From NCBI RefSeq assembly GCF_004340205.1, contig NZ_SLWB01000010.1:1-64000 (forward strand): 64,000 nt of DNA. The letters are read 5' to 3'. Below the pieces are notes generated by a model, which had not been told where the DNA came from, made no database searches, and saw nothing but the letters and a program-made list of their open reading frames with translations. Shown piece after piece: positions 53,173-63,002 of this stretch. Position 1 is the first letter of the stretch; each line of letters opens with the position of its first letter. The position numbers and the translations under genes were made by a program. This DNA is from Acetobacteroides hydrogenigenes. GTDB lineage: Bacteria > Bacteroidota > Bacteroidia > Bacteroidales > ZOR0009.

Positions 53173-55245
53173 ATGAGAGCACTCGTTGAACCATTAAGAT
53201 TATTACCAATCCTGAAAGTTGCCGTGGCTTTTAGTCTCGGCATTGCATTAGCAACAGAGGTAACCTTTTTGTGGCATTACTGGTTGCTAATTTCACCCTT
53301 TGCGCTACTTGTAATGTTTTGGGGATATAACTCGCTGCGGTATAGCCACCGCTGGGTATTTGGTGCAGGCGCATTTCTTCTATTCTTCTCGTTAGGTGCT
53401 GCCTATGTAAGTATCACAAAATCTAGGCTAGTTGACGGTTCATTTGATGAGAAAACTTTCCTAACCATTCAGGTTGATGACAACCCAGTTGAAACAAGGT
53501 ATGGATCTCGGTGGACATCGAAAGTTGTAGATGCTCCACAACATCTTAAGATATTGGTCGGGACAAAAGCAATTACCTACAGTAGAGATACTGTCATTCC
53601 AAACTATGCATCCATTTTGCGGGTTCGGGCACGAGTTACATCAATAGATCCACCTAAGAATCCTTACGAATTTAGCTTTAAGGACTACTATGCTCGCCAA
53701 GGCGTATACGCATCTGCTTTTATATCGAAAGGCTGTATTTTGCCTATAGGGCAGGCCAAGGTTAATCCGATATTGAAGTTGGCCTATTTTCTACAGCGCT
53801 ATACCCTTCAAACATTTAGGCAGTTCGGTTTTGAAGGAGCTGAACTAGGTGTTGTCCTTGCTTTAATGATTGGTGATAAGCAATTTCTTGATGGGAACCT
53901 TAAAACAATGTATGCCAACATAGGGGCAATGCATATACTAGCTGTGTCTGGTATGCATGTTGCGCTGTACTATATAGTTCTAGTGTGGTTACTTTTCTTT
54001 ATGCGAGGTAGGATTGGAGGCATATTCAAGAATGTCATCATACTTCTTGCGCTTTGGGTATTCGCTTTTGTGGCTGGATTCTCCCCTTCTATTGTGAGGG
54101 CTACCGTTATGTTCACATTTATACTGGTGGGGAAGATGTTGAATAGAAGCCACAACATTTTTAATTTGGTTGCTGCTTCGTTTATAGTTTTGCTCTTGTA
54201 CAACCCTTTTTCGCTCTATGATGTAGGCTTTTTGCTCTCATATGCAGCTGTTATATCAATACTGCTCTTTTATCCTTTCTTGGGTAGATGGGCTCCACAT
54301 AATAGGATATTTCGGTGGGGGTACGATCTTGTTGCAGTATCGCTAGCTGCGCAAATTCTAACGTTGCCGCTTACTGTTTACTACTTCCATCAGTTTCCGT
54401 TGGTCTTTTTGCTCACCAATATTATTCTTATTCCACTTACAACCATGATTATTTATGGAGGGTTGGTGCTGCTTTCAATCTCGTGGTGGAGTTGGGGGGC
54501 TAATTTGCTTGCTGCAATACTGATTTGGCTGTTGAAGCTAACCAATAGTTCGGTTTCGTTTATTGAGCATATTCCGGGAGGCGTACTATCGAGCATTTAC
54601 TTCGAACGTTGGCAGATGCTACTTCTTTTTGTGGCATTTATGTTGTTTTTTGTCTTTATGCTTTACCGAAAAGCCAAACTAGTACTGCTATCGCTAATGT
54701 TGATGGTTATAGTTACAGCAGGGGTTGCCTTTAGCAAGATTAAGGAACGAAGGCCAATTTTGGTTGTGTATGCCATGCGTGGAGGAACCGCTATTCTTAT
54801 GAGTAGCGGAGAGCGCAGCCGTTGCCTGTGCGATTCTGTTCGAGATGGGTACAGCTACAATTTTATGGATCAGTCGCTGCTAAAATGGGGAAGAGCAGCA
54901 TCCAATGATGTGGAATTTGTGGATTTCGAGGATTCTATAAGTAAGCACGATTGGAGGTATAGTCGTGGCTGGTGCTCTTTTGCCGGAAAAGTGCTATACG
55001 TTTGCTCCAAACAAATAGTAAAAAAGAGAACGACAGATCCTCCTATTGCCGTTGACTACCTTGTTGTTTGTAGAAAGACGCGGGGCAACCCGGATGAGCT
55101 GCTTAAGTATATTAGACCTAAGTTTGTGGTAATCGACGGCTCTGCCTCGAAATATTTGTCTGATAAGTGGACCCATAAATGTCTGCAAGGACAAATACCT
55201 TTTTACGATGTAAGCAAAAATGGGGCTTTTGTTGTCAATTTGTAA
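53173..55245 (+). CDS. comEC: ComEC/Rec2-family DNA uptake channel
   Basis: 690 aa from ATG 53173. An N-terminal DUF4131 region (about 10-180) with two helices precedes an OB-like part (NPYEFSFKDYYARQGVYASAFI). The competence domain follows with GAELGVVLALMIGDKQFL, NIGAMHILAVSGMHVALYYI and GFSPSIVRATVMFTFIL. The C-terminus is a short remnant without the metallo-beta-lactamase HxHxDH, the usual form in Bacteroidota. Moves single-stranded DNA across the inner membrane during transformation. An earlier in-frame start at 53107 lies inside the carB terminator and is rejected. Confidence 0.9.
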   Translation: MRALVEPLRLLPILKVAVAFSLGIALATEVTFLWHYWLLISPFALLVMFWGYNSLRYSHRWVFGAGAFLLFFSLGAAYVSITKSRLVDGSFDEKTFLTIQVDDNPVETRYGSRWTSKVVDAPQHLKILVGTKAITYSRDTVIPNYASILRVRARVTSIDPPKNPYEFSFKDYYARQGVYASAFISKGCILPIGQAKVNPILKLAYFLQRYTLQTFRQFGFEGAELGVVLALMIGDKQFLDGNLKTMYANIGAMHILAVSGMHVALYYIVLVWLLFFMRGRIGGIFKNVIILLALWVFAFVAGFSPSIVRATVMFTFILVGKMLNRSHNIFNLVAASFIVLLLYNPFSLYDVGFLLSYAAVISILLFYPFLGRWAPHNRIFRWGYDLVAVSLAAQILTLPLTVYYFHQFPLVFLLTNIILIPLTTMIIYGGLVLLSISWWSWGANLLAAILIWLLKLTNSSVSFIEHIPGGVLSSIYFERWQMLLLFVAFMLFFVFMLYRKAKLVLLSLMLMVIVTAGVAFSKIKERRPILVVYAMRGGTAILMSSGERSRCLCDSVRDGYSYNFMDQSLLKWGRAASNDVEFVDFEDSISKHDWRYSRGWCSFAGKVLYVCSKQIVKKRTTDPPIAVDYLVVCRKTRGNPDELLKYIRPKFVVIDGSASKYLSDKWTHKCLQGQIPFYDVSKNGAFVVNL

Positions 55246-55661
55246 TTTATGGTATTGCGTTGCTTCTTTAGGGCGATGCTTGATTACTATAGCATAATGC
55301 TACTGTACATCGTGTCGACAAGAAAGCAATTAAGAAGCTAGAGTGGCTTCAAATGTTTTAATCTTTTACACAAACTCACGAGAAAGATTACAAAGTGTAA
55401 CAATGGAGCTGTTAAACATGGTTAAGCAAGGCGATACCTAGAAACTTTTACTTATTTTCGAGCCGTGTTTTGAAGTGGGATGTAAGACAGCGAAGGTTGA
55501 CATAACGCTTACAATTTGTAAGCCCCTTCCCCTTTAAGCAAATCGCTTCAATTCTCCTTTATAAAGCAAGTAAGAGTGTACTGCGTAAGCATCTAAGATA
55601 CTGCTTGGCTCGTTTTCATATGTTAGAATATTGGTTAAGACACATTTATTGAGCTAAGAAC
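55246..55661. other. Long comEC 3' region without recognised gene
   Basis: About 415 bases between the comEC stop and the next terminator. Small hairpins such as GCTTACAA-TT-TGTAAGC (about 55508) are present, but no reading frame, tRNA or repeat that I can support. Confidence 0.5.
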
Positions 55662-55698
55662 AAAGAGGACGATGAGAATCGGTCCTCTTTTCTTTTTT
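55662..55698 (+). terminator. Intrinsic terminator
   Basis: AAAGAGGAC-CGATGAGAATCG-GTCCTCTTTTCTTTTTT (loop bases approximate). It is the first strong terminator after comEC, or belongs to an unseen small RNA in between. Confidence 0.8.
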
Positions 55699-55836
55699 AA
55701 TTAGGCAAATGAATGTACTTTGGTTTGTATTTTTGCTAGCACGAAAAGCACAGGACGTGCTACAATAACACTATTATTCAAACCGGAAGCATGAACCTCT
55801 ATGGGCCATGCTGCTATTTAAAATCAAGCAGTTCGT

Positions 55837-56913
55837 ATGAAACACCTAAAGCTAGTCGCGCTATTGCTCCTACTACCAATGCTACTATGCGCGCAGAAAA
55901 GAGGCAAGCATGCCGCTTCGTCTCATATTGCCGATATGAAAGGTGCCAAAAAGCTATGGATTTGGATGAATCCATCTCAGGCAACTACCGTTCAGCAGTA
56001 CGATTCCCTATTTTCGATTTGGGCCAAGTATGGCGTTACCGGAGTTTTCTTCGAGTCGGATGTCGAAAAGGCGTTTAGGAGCGCCAAAAGGCACGGCCTA
56101 GAGGCGCATCGATGGATGTGGACCATGAATAGGGGCGACATTCTGGCCCGTCATCCCGAGATGGCTGCTGTGAGCCGTACCGGAAAGTCAACCGCCGAAA
56201 ATCCACCCTACGTGAACTACTACCGATGGATGTGCCCCTCTTATCCAGGAGTGGCCGATACGCTTGCCCGCGAGGTGGAGGCGCTTTGCAAGAAGGACTA
56301 CATCGATGGCGTTCACCTCGACTACGTGCGCTTCTGCGATGTGGTGCTTCCGGTTACCCTTTGGAAGGGGTACGGCATAGAGCAGAAGGAGGAGCATGGC
56401 GAGTATGATTTCTGCTACTGCGAGCGATGCCGTAAGGCCTATGCCGATAGCCATAATGGGGTAGACCCGCTTACGATGCAGTTCCCTGATCAGTCGCCAT
56501 CGTGGCGAGCCTTCCGCTACCAGCAGGTGGTTGACATTGTTGCCAAGGTATGCCAGGTGGCTCACAGCTACCGTAAGCCCGTATCGGCTGCGGTATTCCC
56601 AACGCCCGAGGTGGCCCGTAGGCTGGTTCGTCAGGATTGGGTACGCTTCCCCATAGATGCTGTTTGCCCAATGGTGTACCACAGCTTCTACGACGAGCAA
56701 CCTTCGTGGATTCGTACGGCGGTGCGCGAGGGCGTAGACTTTATGGGTAACAAGAAGCCGATTTACGCCGGCCTTTTCCTGAGCGGTTTTAAGAGTATCG
56801 ACGAGCTGCGCCTGGGCGTTCGTATGGCTATTGAAGGTGGCGCCAAGGGGGTGTCGCTCTTTGCGCAGCCAACCCTCGACGAGCTAAAGGCGGTAAGCGC
56901 CGAGCTAAAGTAG
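55837..56913 (+). CDS. Exported family-10-like glycosyl hydrolase (GHL10/DUF187 type)
   Basis: 358 aa. Signal peptide (LVALLLLLPMLLCAQ). A (beta/alpha)8-type domain follows: KLWIWMNPSQATTVQQYDSLFSIWAKYGVTGVFFE, RWMWTMNRGDI, then the hallmark DGVHLDYVRFCD (about 168-179), CYCERCRKAY with a C-x-C-x2-C cluster, AVFPTPEV and CPMVYHSFY. These enzymes act on peptidoglycan-like or other glycans; the substrate is not known. The Cys cluster may bind metal. Starts the carbohydrate/sulfate region at the right end of the window. Confidence 0.85.
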   Translation: MKHLKLVALLLLLPMLLCAQKRGKHAASSHIADMKGAKKLWIWMNPSQATTVQQYDSLFSIWAKYGVTGVFFESDVEKAFRSAKRHGLEAHRWMWTMNRGDILARHPEMAAVSRTGKSTAENPPYVNYYRWMCPSYPGVADTLAREVEALCKKDYIDGVHLDYVRFCDVVLPVTLWKGYGIEQKEEHGEYDFCYCERCRKAYADSHNGVDPLTMQFPDQSPSWRAFRYQQVVDIVAKVCQVAHSYRKPVSAAVFPTPEVARRLVRQDWVRFPIDAVCPMVYHSFYDEQPSWIRTAVREGVDFMGNKKPIYAGLFLSGFKSIDELRLGVRMAIEGGAKGVSLFAQPTLDELKAVSAELK

Positions 56914-57055
56914 CAGTTGGGCTTCCTGCCCATTCGCTAGCGTTCCGCTTTGTGGGTACGTTGAGGTAGGCCTCCTCCGAATAGAGAACGTGGAAGAGCA
57001 TGGCCTACATAACCTGTTTCCTCTGCTGAACGCCGTTGCGCTTCAGCCAAGCATA

Positions 57056-57099
57056 AGAAAAGCGTCCATCCCGTGCTACCGGGGTGGACGCTTCTTTTA
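57056..57099. terminator. Terminator between convergent genes
   Basis: AAGAAAAGCGTCCATCCCG-TGCTAC-CGGGGTGGACGCTTCTTTT. Serves the GHL10-like gene (plus) and the DUF6261-like gene (minus). Confidence 0.9.
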
Positions 57100-57116
57100 T
57101 GGTGCGCCTTAGCGGG

Positions 57117-57866
57117 CTACTCCTCTGTGTTGCGGCTGCTCTTGCCCTCCCTTTTCTTGCGCGAGCGCGTGGCGCGCTGCTTTTGCGTTGCCCTGAATTC
57201 GGCTATGATGTGGTTTAGCGACGAGGCCATAGCCTTGTAGGTTTCGTTATTCCTAAATTCGATATGAAAGTTGATGTAGCGCCCCATCTTGTCGATGGCG
57301 AAGCCTAGCACCCGGGCTGCCTCCTGCGAGCTTACCCTGCTTTTGGGAGGCTTGGCCTGCGTTTGCTGCTCCTTGTGCAGGATGTAGCTGGCCTGCCCTT
57401 CGCGGATCTCCTCCACCCACTCCTGTGCGTTTATCGTTTCGATGGCCTGCTTTAGGTGGGGGTGCGTTTCCAGCATGTTGAGCAGCGTATCTACCAGGTT
57501 AGTCTCCTCCTTGTTGCCTTTGCGGTTCATCGTCCAGCCCACGGCCTTAATGGCGTAAACTAGCTGCTGGCCGGCGCTGGCCCAGGCTTCGTTCTTTCGG
57601 GCGGCGCACGTTTGCGCGTAGCGGCGCAGGTTCGAGATGCCCTTGTCGCGCTGGGCATCATCCTTTTTTACCAGGCTGCTGATGCTGGCGTTGCTCACCT
57701 TTTGCAGCGCCTGGTTCAGGGTTTCGACCTTACCCTCCATATCCTGTACGAGCAGCGCAAATTCGGCATCCTGATCCTGATCGCGCTTAACGATTTGGAG
57801 CATCTTTTCGGCAAATAGCGCTTTCTCGAGTATCCGCATATCGTGGTAGAAGAATCCTTTGATCAT
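57117..57866 (-). CDS. DUF6261-like helical protein
   Basis: 249 aa from ATG 57866 (MIKGFFYHDMRILEKALFAEKM). Predicted almost entirely helical: DMEGKVETLNQALQKVSNASISSLVKKDDAQRDKGISNLRRYAQ, then AGQQLVYAIKAVGWTMNRKGNKEETNLVDTLLNML. It ends in a basic tail TQKQRATRSRKKREGKSSRNTEE. This pattern fits DUF6261, a Bacteroidales family of unknown function often seen as isolated genes. The basic tail suggests nucleic-acid contact. GC-rich. The palindromic array begins 187 bases upstream of it. Confidence 0.75.
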   Translation of the reverse strand: MIKGFFYHDMRILEKALFAEKMLQIVKRDQDQDAEFALLVQDMEGKVETLNQALQKVSNASISSLVKKDDAQRDKGISNLRRYAQTCAARKNEAWASAGQQLVYAIKAVGWTMNRKGNKEETNLVDTLLNMLETHPHLKQAIETINAQEWVEEIREGQASYILHKEQQTQAKPPKSRVSSQEAARVLGFAIDKMGRYINFHIEFRNNETYKAMASSLNHIIAEFRATQKQRATRSRKKREGKSSRNTEE

Positions 57867-58052
57867 GAGCAAATAAATGAGTGGGTACCGCCCTAAATTT
57901 ATAAAGAAAGAACGGTTAAATATCCTTTACTGTGAAACTATTTTAGCTGATGCTGCCTGAGGATCGGCTGAACAGCGCTGCGCAGGGGGTGCGGGAATGG
58001 GGGTAGGGCTTATCGTGGCTCCGCGAAGGGGTACGGCGTGCAGGAAAGGATG

Positions 58053-58318
58053 TTCACGGCGCCGCGAATGGGCTATTTTAACTTGATTATTGAATTCACG
58101 GCGCCGTGAATTAGGTTTTGCATTGTGGTTATGAGATCACGGCACCGTGAATGGGCTGATTTGGTGTGATTATCATATGCGCGTGCCTGTTGATTTGTTT
58201 TCGCATTGCTTTAATGCATACACGGCGGCGGGAGTATTGTGTGCTATTGTGTTTGGTTGAATCCCGGCGCCGTGAATTGTCTTTTTGGGTGTGGTTGGGG
58301 GTTTCCCGGCGCCGGGAA
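58053..58318. repeat. Palindromic tandem array 4, 42-bp period
   Basis: Sixteen-base palindromes TTCACGGCGCCGTGAA (with variants) start at 58053, 58095, 58136, 58219, 58261 and 58303. The gaps are 42, 41, 83, 42 and 42, so a seventh, decayed copy is expected at about 58177. The 26-base partners between them are G/T-rich and alike (TTTTGCATTGTGGTTATG). The intervening DNA is therefore part of the unit, not unique spacer, and this is not CRISPR. It is placed between the DUF6261-like gene (minus) and the sulfatase (plus). From 58319 to 58628 nothing else is recognised. Confidence 0.92.
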
Positions 58319-58628
58319 TAGATTGCCCTTTGGCCTTTAGACGATGCAAGTGGTGGGTTATGAAGGGCGAGGTCACGGCTAGGCTATGGGCGGCAGCAGC
58401 CTACCGGTAGCGGAATTTTGGTGAACTATTCAACCTGCCAGATTGTGGCTCCTGTCTGCTACGGAGTATTGGCATGCTGCCTGGTGTGTAATTTGCACAT
58501 CGTCAGCGGGTATGCCGTGTGGCTGGACGTCTTTTTGCTTGGGTAAAAAAAGCCTAAAAGCAGGCCGAAAAGTTGCCGCATTCAGCAAAAGATACGCATC
58601 TTTGATTCTGTTACTAAAGCACAACCAA

Positions 58629-60197
58629 ATGAATTACACGAAGCTAACCACGCTCGGACTTTGCTCCATGGGGATCGTAACCCCCGCGCTGTCTAAGAAT
58701 GGGCAAGCCGAGAAGAAGCCGAACCGTAGGCCAAACATCATCTTTATGATGAGCGACGACCATGCCTACCAGGCTATCAGCGCCTATGGCTCTATCGTCA
58801 ACAAAACACCAAACATCGACCGCATTGCCAACGATGGTGCCATCTTTACGCACAACTACTGCGCCAACTCCATTAGCACCCCCAGCCGCGCCTGTGCGCT
58901 TACGGGCAAGCATAGCCACAAAAATGGGGTGCTTACGTGGGATGCAATTGATACAGCACAGGTAACTTTCCCCAAGCTGCTTCGTAGCAACGGCTACAGA
59001 ACCGGTATCTTTGGGAAGTGGCACTTGGGAAGCAATCCGGCAGGCTTCGACGAGTGGATGGTATATCCAGGTCAGGGCAGCTACTACAATCCCGACTACC
59101 TAACGGCAAAAGGTCCGGTTCAGATCGAAGGCTACTCCGAGGAGGTTACCACCGATTTAGCGCTCGACTTCCTAAAGCGCCAGTCGAACCCCGACCAGCC
59201 CTTCCTGCTGGTTTGCAACTTTAAGGCGCCTCACCGTTCGTGGATGCCCGGGCCAAAGTACCTCACCATGTACGCCAACGACACCATCCCCGAACCCGAA
59301 ACCCTTTTCGACGACTACAGCGACCGCGCTACGCCTGCCTCGCAGCATAAGATGGGTATCGACAAGCACATGCACATGGGCTACGACCTGAAGGTTCCGA
59401 TGGGCGAAGACTATTGGGATAAGGTTGGAGGCTACGAAAGGATGACCCCTGCCCAAAAGGAGGCCTGGAACAAGGCCTATGGCCCCGAGATCTACAAGTT
59501 CCTTATCGAAAGGCCAAAGGGTAAGGATTTGGTGCGATGGAAGTACCAGCACTACATGAAGGACTACCTGCGCTGCGTTGCCGCGGTTGACGATAATATT
59601 GGTAGAATACTGGACTACCTTAAGGAGAACAACCTCGAGGAGAATACCATTGTGGTGTACTGCGCCGATCAGGGCTTTTACCTGGGCGAGCACGGCTGGT
59701 TCGACAAGCGCTGGATGTACGAGGAGTCGTTCCGCATGCCGCTGCTGATGCGCTGGCCTAACGGCATCAAGAAGGGGATAACGATCGATCAGCTTACGCA
59801 GAACATCGACTTTGCCCCAACCTTGCTAGAGGCGGCAGGCATTAAGGCTCCTAAGGAGATGCAGGGGAAGAGCATGCTGCCCTTGCTCGAGGGCAAGAAG
59901 GTGAAGTGGCGCGATGCGCTCTACTACCACTACTACGACCATATCGGCGAGCATGGTGTGGCAAGGCACTACGGGGTGCGTACCGATAGGTACAAGCTTA
60001 TTCACTACTACACCACCAACGAGTGGGAGCTCTTCGATCTAGATAAAGACCCAAAGGAGATGCATAGCCAGTACAGCAACCCTGCCTATGCCGATGTAAA
60101 GAAGATGCTTCTTAAGAAGCTCGAGCAGCTAAAGGTGGAGTACAAGATCCCCGATTCGCTGACCAAGGAGCTGATGGAGAAGTTTGATAAAAAGTAA
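58629..60197 (+). CDS. Ser-type sulfatase (S1 family)
   Basis: 522 aa from ATG 58629. Signal peptide, then metal-binding PNIIFMMSDDHAYQAISAYG (about 35-54) and the formylglycine motif S83-T-P-S-R87-A-C-A-L-T-G. HLGSNPAGFDEW and CADQGFYLGEHGWFDKRWMYEESFRMPLLMRWP follow. Ser at the modified position means it needs an anaerobic radical-SAM maturase, which is encoded 72 bases downstream. The sequence style recalls GlcNAc-6-O-sulfatases (S1_11), and the GH20 gene nearby agrees, but the subfamily is not proven. Periplasmic. A longer frame back to 58443 has no signal peptide and is rejected. Confidence 0.92.
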   Translation: MNYTKLTTLGLCSMGIVTPALSKNGQAEKKPNRRPNIIFMMSDDHAYQAISAYGSIVNKTPNIDRIANDGAIFTHNYCANSISTPSRACALTGKHSHKNGVLTWDAIDTAQVTFPKLLRSNGYRTGIFGKWHLGSNPAGFDEWMVYPGQGSYYNPDYLTAKGPVQIEGYSEEVTTDLALDFLKRQSNPDQPFLLVCNFKAPHRSWMPGPKYLTMYANDTIPEPETLFDDYSDRATPASQHKMGIDKHMHMGYDLKVPMGEDYWDKVGGYERMTPAQKEAWNKAYGPEIYKFLIERPKGKDLVRWKYQHYMKDYLRCVAAVDDNIGRILDYLKENNLEENTIVVYCADQGFYLGEHGWFDKRWMYEESFRMPLLMRWPNGIKKGITIDQLTQNIDFAPTLLEAAGIKAPKEMQGKSMLPLLEGKKVKWRDALYYHYYDHIGEHGVARHYGVRTDRYKLIHYYTTNEWELFDLDKDPKEMHSQYSNPAYADVKKMLLKKLEQLKVEYKIPDSLTKELMEKFDKK

Positions 60198-60269
60198 ATT
60201 ACCATAAAAAGGGGAAGGTTTCTTCCTCTTTTTTGCTTTCTTTGATGCCCTAATTAGCCATTTATCGTA

Positions 60270-61499
60270 ATGAATAAGACAATTGCCCCATTTGCAAGGC
60301 ATCTCTACGTAATGCTTAAGCCTGTTGGGTCGATATGCAACCTCGACTGTAGCTACTGCTACTACCTCGAAAAGGAAAACCTCTACGCCAACACCGCAAA
60401 GCACTTCATGAGCGAGGAGCTGCTCGAGCGGTTCATTAAGGATTACCTCCGCTCGCAAACCAAGGCCGAGGTGCTCTTTACCTGGCATGGCGGCGAGGCG
60501 CTTATGCGCCCCATAAAGTTCTACCAAAAGGCGCTAGACCTGCAGAAGAAGTACGGAGGAGGACGCCCAATCGACAACTCCATCCAAACCAACGGGGTGC
60601 TGCTTACCGACGAGTGGTGCGAGTTCTTTAAGCGGAACAACTTCCTTGTGGGGATATCTATAGATGGTCCTCGCGAATTCCACGATAAGCATAGACGCTC
60701 GAAGCAGGGGCACTCCACCTTCGACCAGGTGATGCGCGGAGTAGAGCTGCTGAAGAAGCATCAGGTGGAGTTTAACGCCATGGCCGTTATCAATAGCGAT
60801 AACGTGAAGCATCCTTTGGAGGTGTACAACTTCTTTAAGGAGATCGGATGTCAGTTCATCCAATTCTCGCCAATCGTAGAGCGTATCTCTAGTAACGATA
60901 ACGGATTGAAGTTCTCGAGCCCGACAGAATCGGGTATTGCAGAGGTCGCCCCATATACGGTAGACCCTGATGAGTTTGCCAACTTCTACCTTAAGATATT
61001 CGACGAGTGGGTACGAAAGGATGTGGGCAGCATCTACATTCAGCTGTTCGATTCGACCCTTGCCAACTGGGTAGGCCAGCCACCGGGCGTTTGCACCCTG
61101 GCGAAGACCTGCGGGCATGCCGGCGTAATGGAGTTCAACGGCGATGTGTACTCGTGCGACCACTTCGTTTACCCCGAGTTTAAGATTGGAAACATCTACT
61201 CGCAGAACCTCACCTCGATGATGTATTCCGACAAGCAGCAGCGCTTTGGCAGCAACAAGTTTACATCGCTTCCTCGCCAGTGCAGGGAGTGCCGATACCT
61301 GTTTGCTTGCTACGGCGAGTGTCCCAAGAATCGTTTTATTACCGATAAGTATGGCGAGCCGGGGCTGAACTATCTCTGTAACGGGTTTTACAAGTTCTTC
61401 GACCACGTTCGGCCCTACATGGACTACATGAAGGAGGAGTACGAAAACCAACGCCCACCAGCTAATGTGATGAGTTGGGTAAATAGGGGAATGAAGTAG
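60270..61499 (+). CDS. Anaerobic sulfatase-maturating enzyme (radical SAM, SPASM)
   Basis: 409 aa. Radical SAM cluster C23-x3-C27-x2-C30 in GSICNLDCSYCYYLEKENLY, FTWHGGEALMRP, IQTNGVLL and FLVGISIDGP. The SPASM cysteines follow: GVCTLAKTCGHAG, VYSCDHFVYPE, PRQCRECRYLFACYGECPKNRF and YLCNGFYKFF. Oxidises the Ser or Cys of sulfatases to formylglycine without oxygen. It lies between two Ser-type sulfatase genes (58629 plus, 61562 minus), its probable clients. Confidence 0.95.
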   Translation: MNKTIAPFARHLYVMLKPVGSICNLDCSYCYYLEKENLYANTAKHFMSEELLERFIKDYLRSQTKAEVLFTWHGGEALMRPIKFYQKALDLQKKYGGGRPIDNSIQTNGVLLTDEWCEFFKRNNFLVGISIDGPREFHDKHRRSKQGHSTFDQVMRGVELLKKHQVEFNAMAVINSDNVKHPLEVYNFFKEIGCQFIQFSPIVERISSNDNGLKFSSPTESGIAEVAPYTVDPDEFANFYLKIFDEWVRKDVGSIYIQLFDSTLANWVGQPPGVCTLAKTCGHAGVMEFNGDVYSCDHFVYPEFKIGNIYSQNLTSMMYSDKQQRFGSNKFTSLPRQCRECRYLFACYGECPKNRFITDKYGEPGLNYLCNGFYKFFDHVRPYMDYMKEEYENQRPPANVMSWVNRGMK

Positions 61500-61522
61500 G
61501 TATATAATGTAAGGTATAAAGC

Positions 61523-61556
61523 AAAAAGGCAGATGGGGTTAATCATCTGCCTTTTT
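61523..61556. terminator. Terminator between convergent anSME and sulfatase genes
   Basis: AAAAAGGCAGATG-GGGTTAAT-CATCTGCCTTTTT. Confidence 0.92.
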
Positions 61557-61561
61557 CTATG

Positions 61562-62956
61562 CTATAAATCCCAGTACGGATTGCTAGTTCGTGCGGTGAG
61601 GAAAATCGTCTCCATCTTTTTCATTACCTCCGGATTCGACTTCGCCACATCGACCTTTTCGTAAGGATCGGAGCTCAAGTCGTAAAGCTCCGTCTTGGTC
61701 TTTTCGGGGATGGCAATGTTCAACCTAACAGCTTTCCATTTGCCCATCCTTATCGCCTGACGCTTGCCCATCTCGTGGAACTCCCAGTAGAGGTATTCGT
61801 GCTCCTTTGTCTTCTTGCCAAACAGTGCAGGTGTAAAGGATATGCCGTCGATATTCTTTGGCGCCTTAATTGAGGTAATATCGCAAATGGTTGGCATAAT
61901 ATCCCAGAATGCGCCCACGTGGTTGCTTACCTGTCCACCCTTTATCGATTTAGGCCACGAAACAATCAGTGGTGTGCGAACGCCTCCTTCGTATAGGTCG
62001 CGCTTAACACCCCGGTAGCCTCCGTTGCTGTTGAAGAAGTATGGATCGTTGCCACCCTCAACGTGAGGACCATTATCGGAGGCAAACATGATTACCGTAT
62101 TCTCGTCGATTCCTTGGGCTTTAAGCAGCGATTTAAGTTCGCCAACTTGTCCGTCTAGCCAGGTTACCATGGCTGCGTATGCGGCATGGGGATAATCCTG
62201 TTTGCCGTAGTGCTGCCCTGGGAATGGCTTTTCGGGGTACTTTCCAATGAAATCCTTCAAGTATTTTTCGGGAAGAACCATCTCGGCATGAGGTACCGTT
62301 ACCGCAAGGTATAGGAAGAACGGATTTTTCGAGTTCGACTTGATGAACGATTTGGCATGGTTCATAATTTCTTCCTGCGACCAGGTTTTTCTGGCCATTC
62401 CCTTGTTCTCGGGATATTCTACCTTTTTATTATTTTCCCAAAGATGCTCCGGGAATGCAAAGTGCGCCTGATACTGGCAGTTGTAGCCAAAGAAGTAGTC
62501 GAAGCCCATATGGTTTGGATCCGATTCCGATCCTGGATAGCCGAGTCCCCATTTACCTGTTAAACCTGTTTTGTATCCGGCATCTTTTAGCAGCTTCGCA
62601 ATAGTGATGGTACTTGCCGGCATTGGCTGTTGTCCTTCCGGATCGATCTCCTTGTTTCCTCTTATGGCAGCATGTCCGGTATGCATCCCTGTTAGCAGCG
62701 CACAGCGCGATGGTGCACTTACGCTACTCCCCGTATAGTGATTTGTGAAGCGTACGCCGCTAGAGGCTAATGCGTCGAGATTTGGAGTCGTGTATTTTTG
62801 CTGTCCGTAGCACGACAGGTCGCCGTACCCCATGTCGTCGGCAAGGATGAAGATGATGTTCGGCTTTTGCACCTTTGCCTTCTTTTCCCCCTTTGCGGCA
62901 AACGAGGGAACGGTACTAAGTAAAAGTCCTGCAGCCAGCAGCTCTTTGTTACTCAT
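61562..62956 (-). CDS. Second Ser-type sulfatase (S1 family)
   Basis: 464 aa. Short signal sequence (LLAAGLLLSTVPSFAA), PNIIFILADDMGYGDLSCYG at 32-51, formylglycine motif S80-A-P-S-R84-C-A-L-L-T-G, then TGKWGLG, YLAVTVPHAEM and FASDNGPH. The middle HTGHAAIRGNKE is shared with arylsulfatase-A-like exo-enzymes. Different from the first sulfatase by architecture and length, so probably a different linkage or sugar. Same maturase requirement. Followed upstream on the same strand by the GH20 gene, with 47 bases between. Confidence 0.92.
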   Translation of the reverse strand: MSNKELLAAGLLLSTVPSFAAKGEKKAKVQKPNIIFILADDMGYGDLSCYGQQKYTTPNLDALASSGVRFTNHYTGSSVSAPSRCALLTGMHTGHAAIRGNKEIDPEGQQPMPASTITIAKLLKDAGYKTGLTGKWGLGYPGSESDPNHMGFDYFFGYNCQYQAHFAFPEHLWENNKKVEYPENKGMARKTWSQEEIMNHAKSFIKSNSKNPFFLYLAVTVPHAEMVLPEKYLKDFIGKYPEKPFPGQHYGKQDYPHAAYAAMVTWLDGQVGELKSLLKAQGIDENTVIMFASDNGPHVEGGNDPYFFNSNGGYRGVKRDLYEGGVRTPLIVSWPKSIKGGQVSNHVGAFWDIMPTICDITSIKAPKNIDGISFTPALFGKKTKEHEYLYWEFHEMGKRQAIRMGKWKAVRLNIAIPEKTKTELYDLSSDPYEKVDVAKSNPEVMKKMETIFLTARTSNPYWDL

Positions 62957-63002
62957 GGTTGACTTCTGTTTAGTGTTGTAACTATTGTGATTTAAAGCGT
63001 GG

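Noticed and set aside
58053-58318. CRISPR-like array because of regular palindromes
   Set aside because: The 26-bp parts between palindromes are similar to each other, copies are degenerate, and no cas genes are present.
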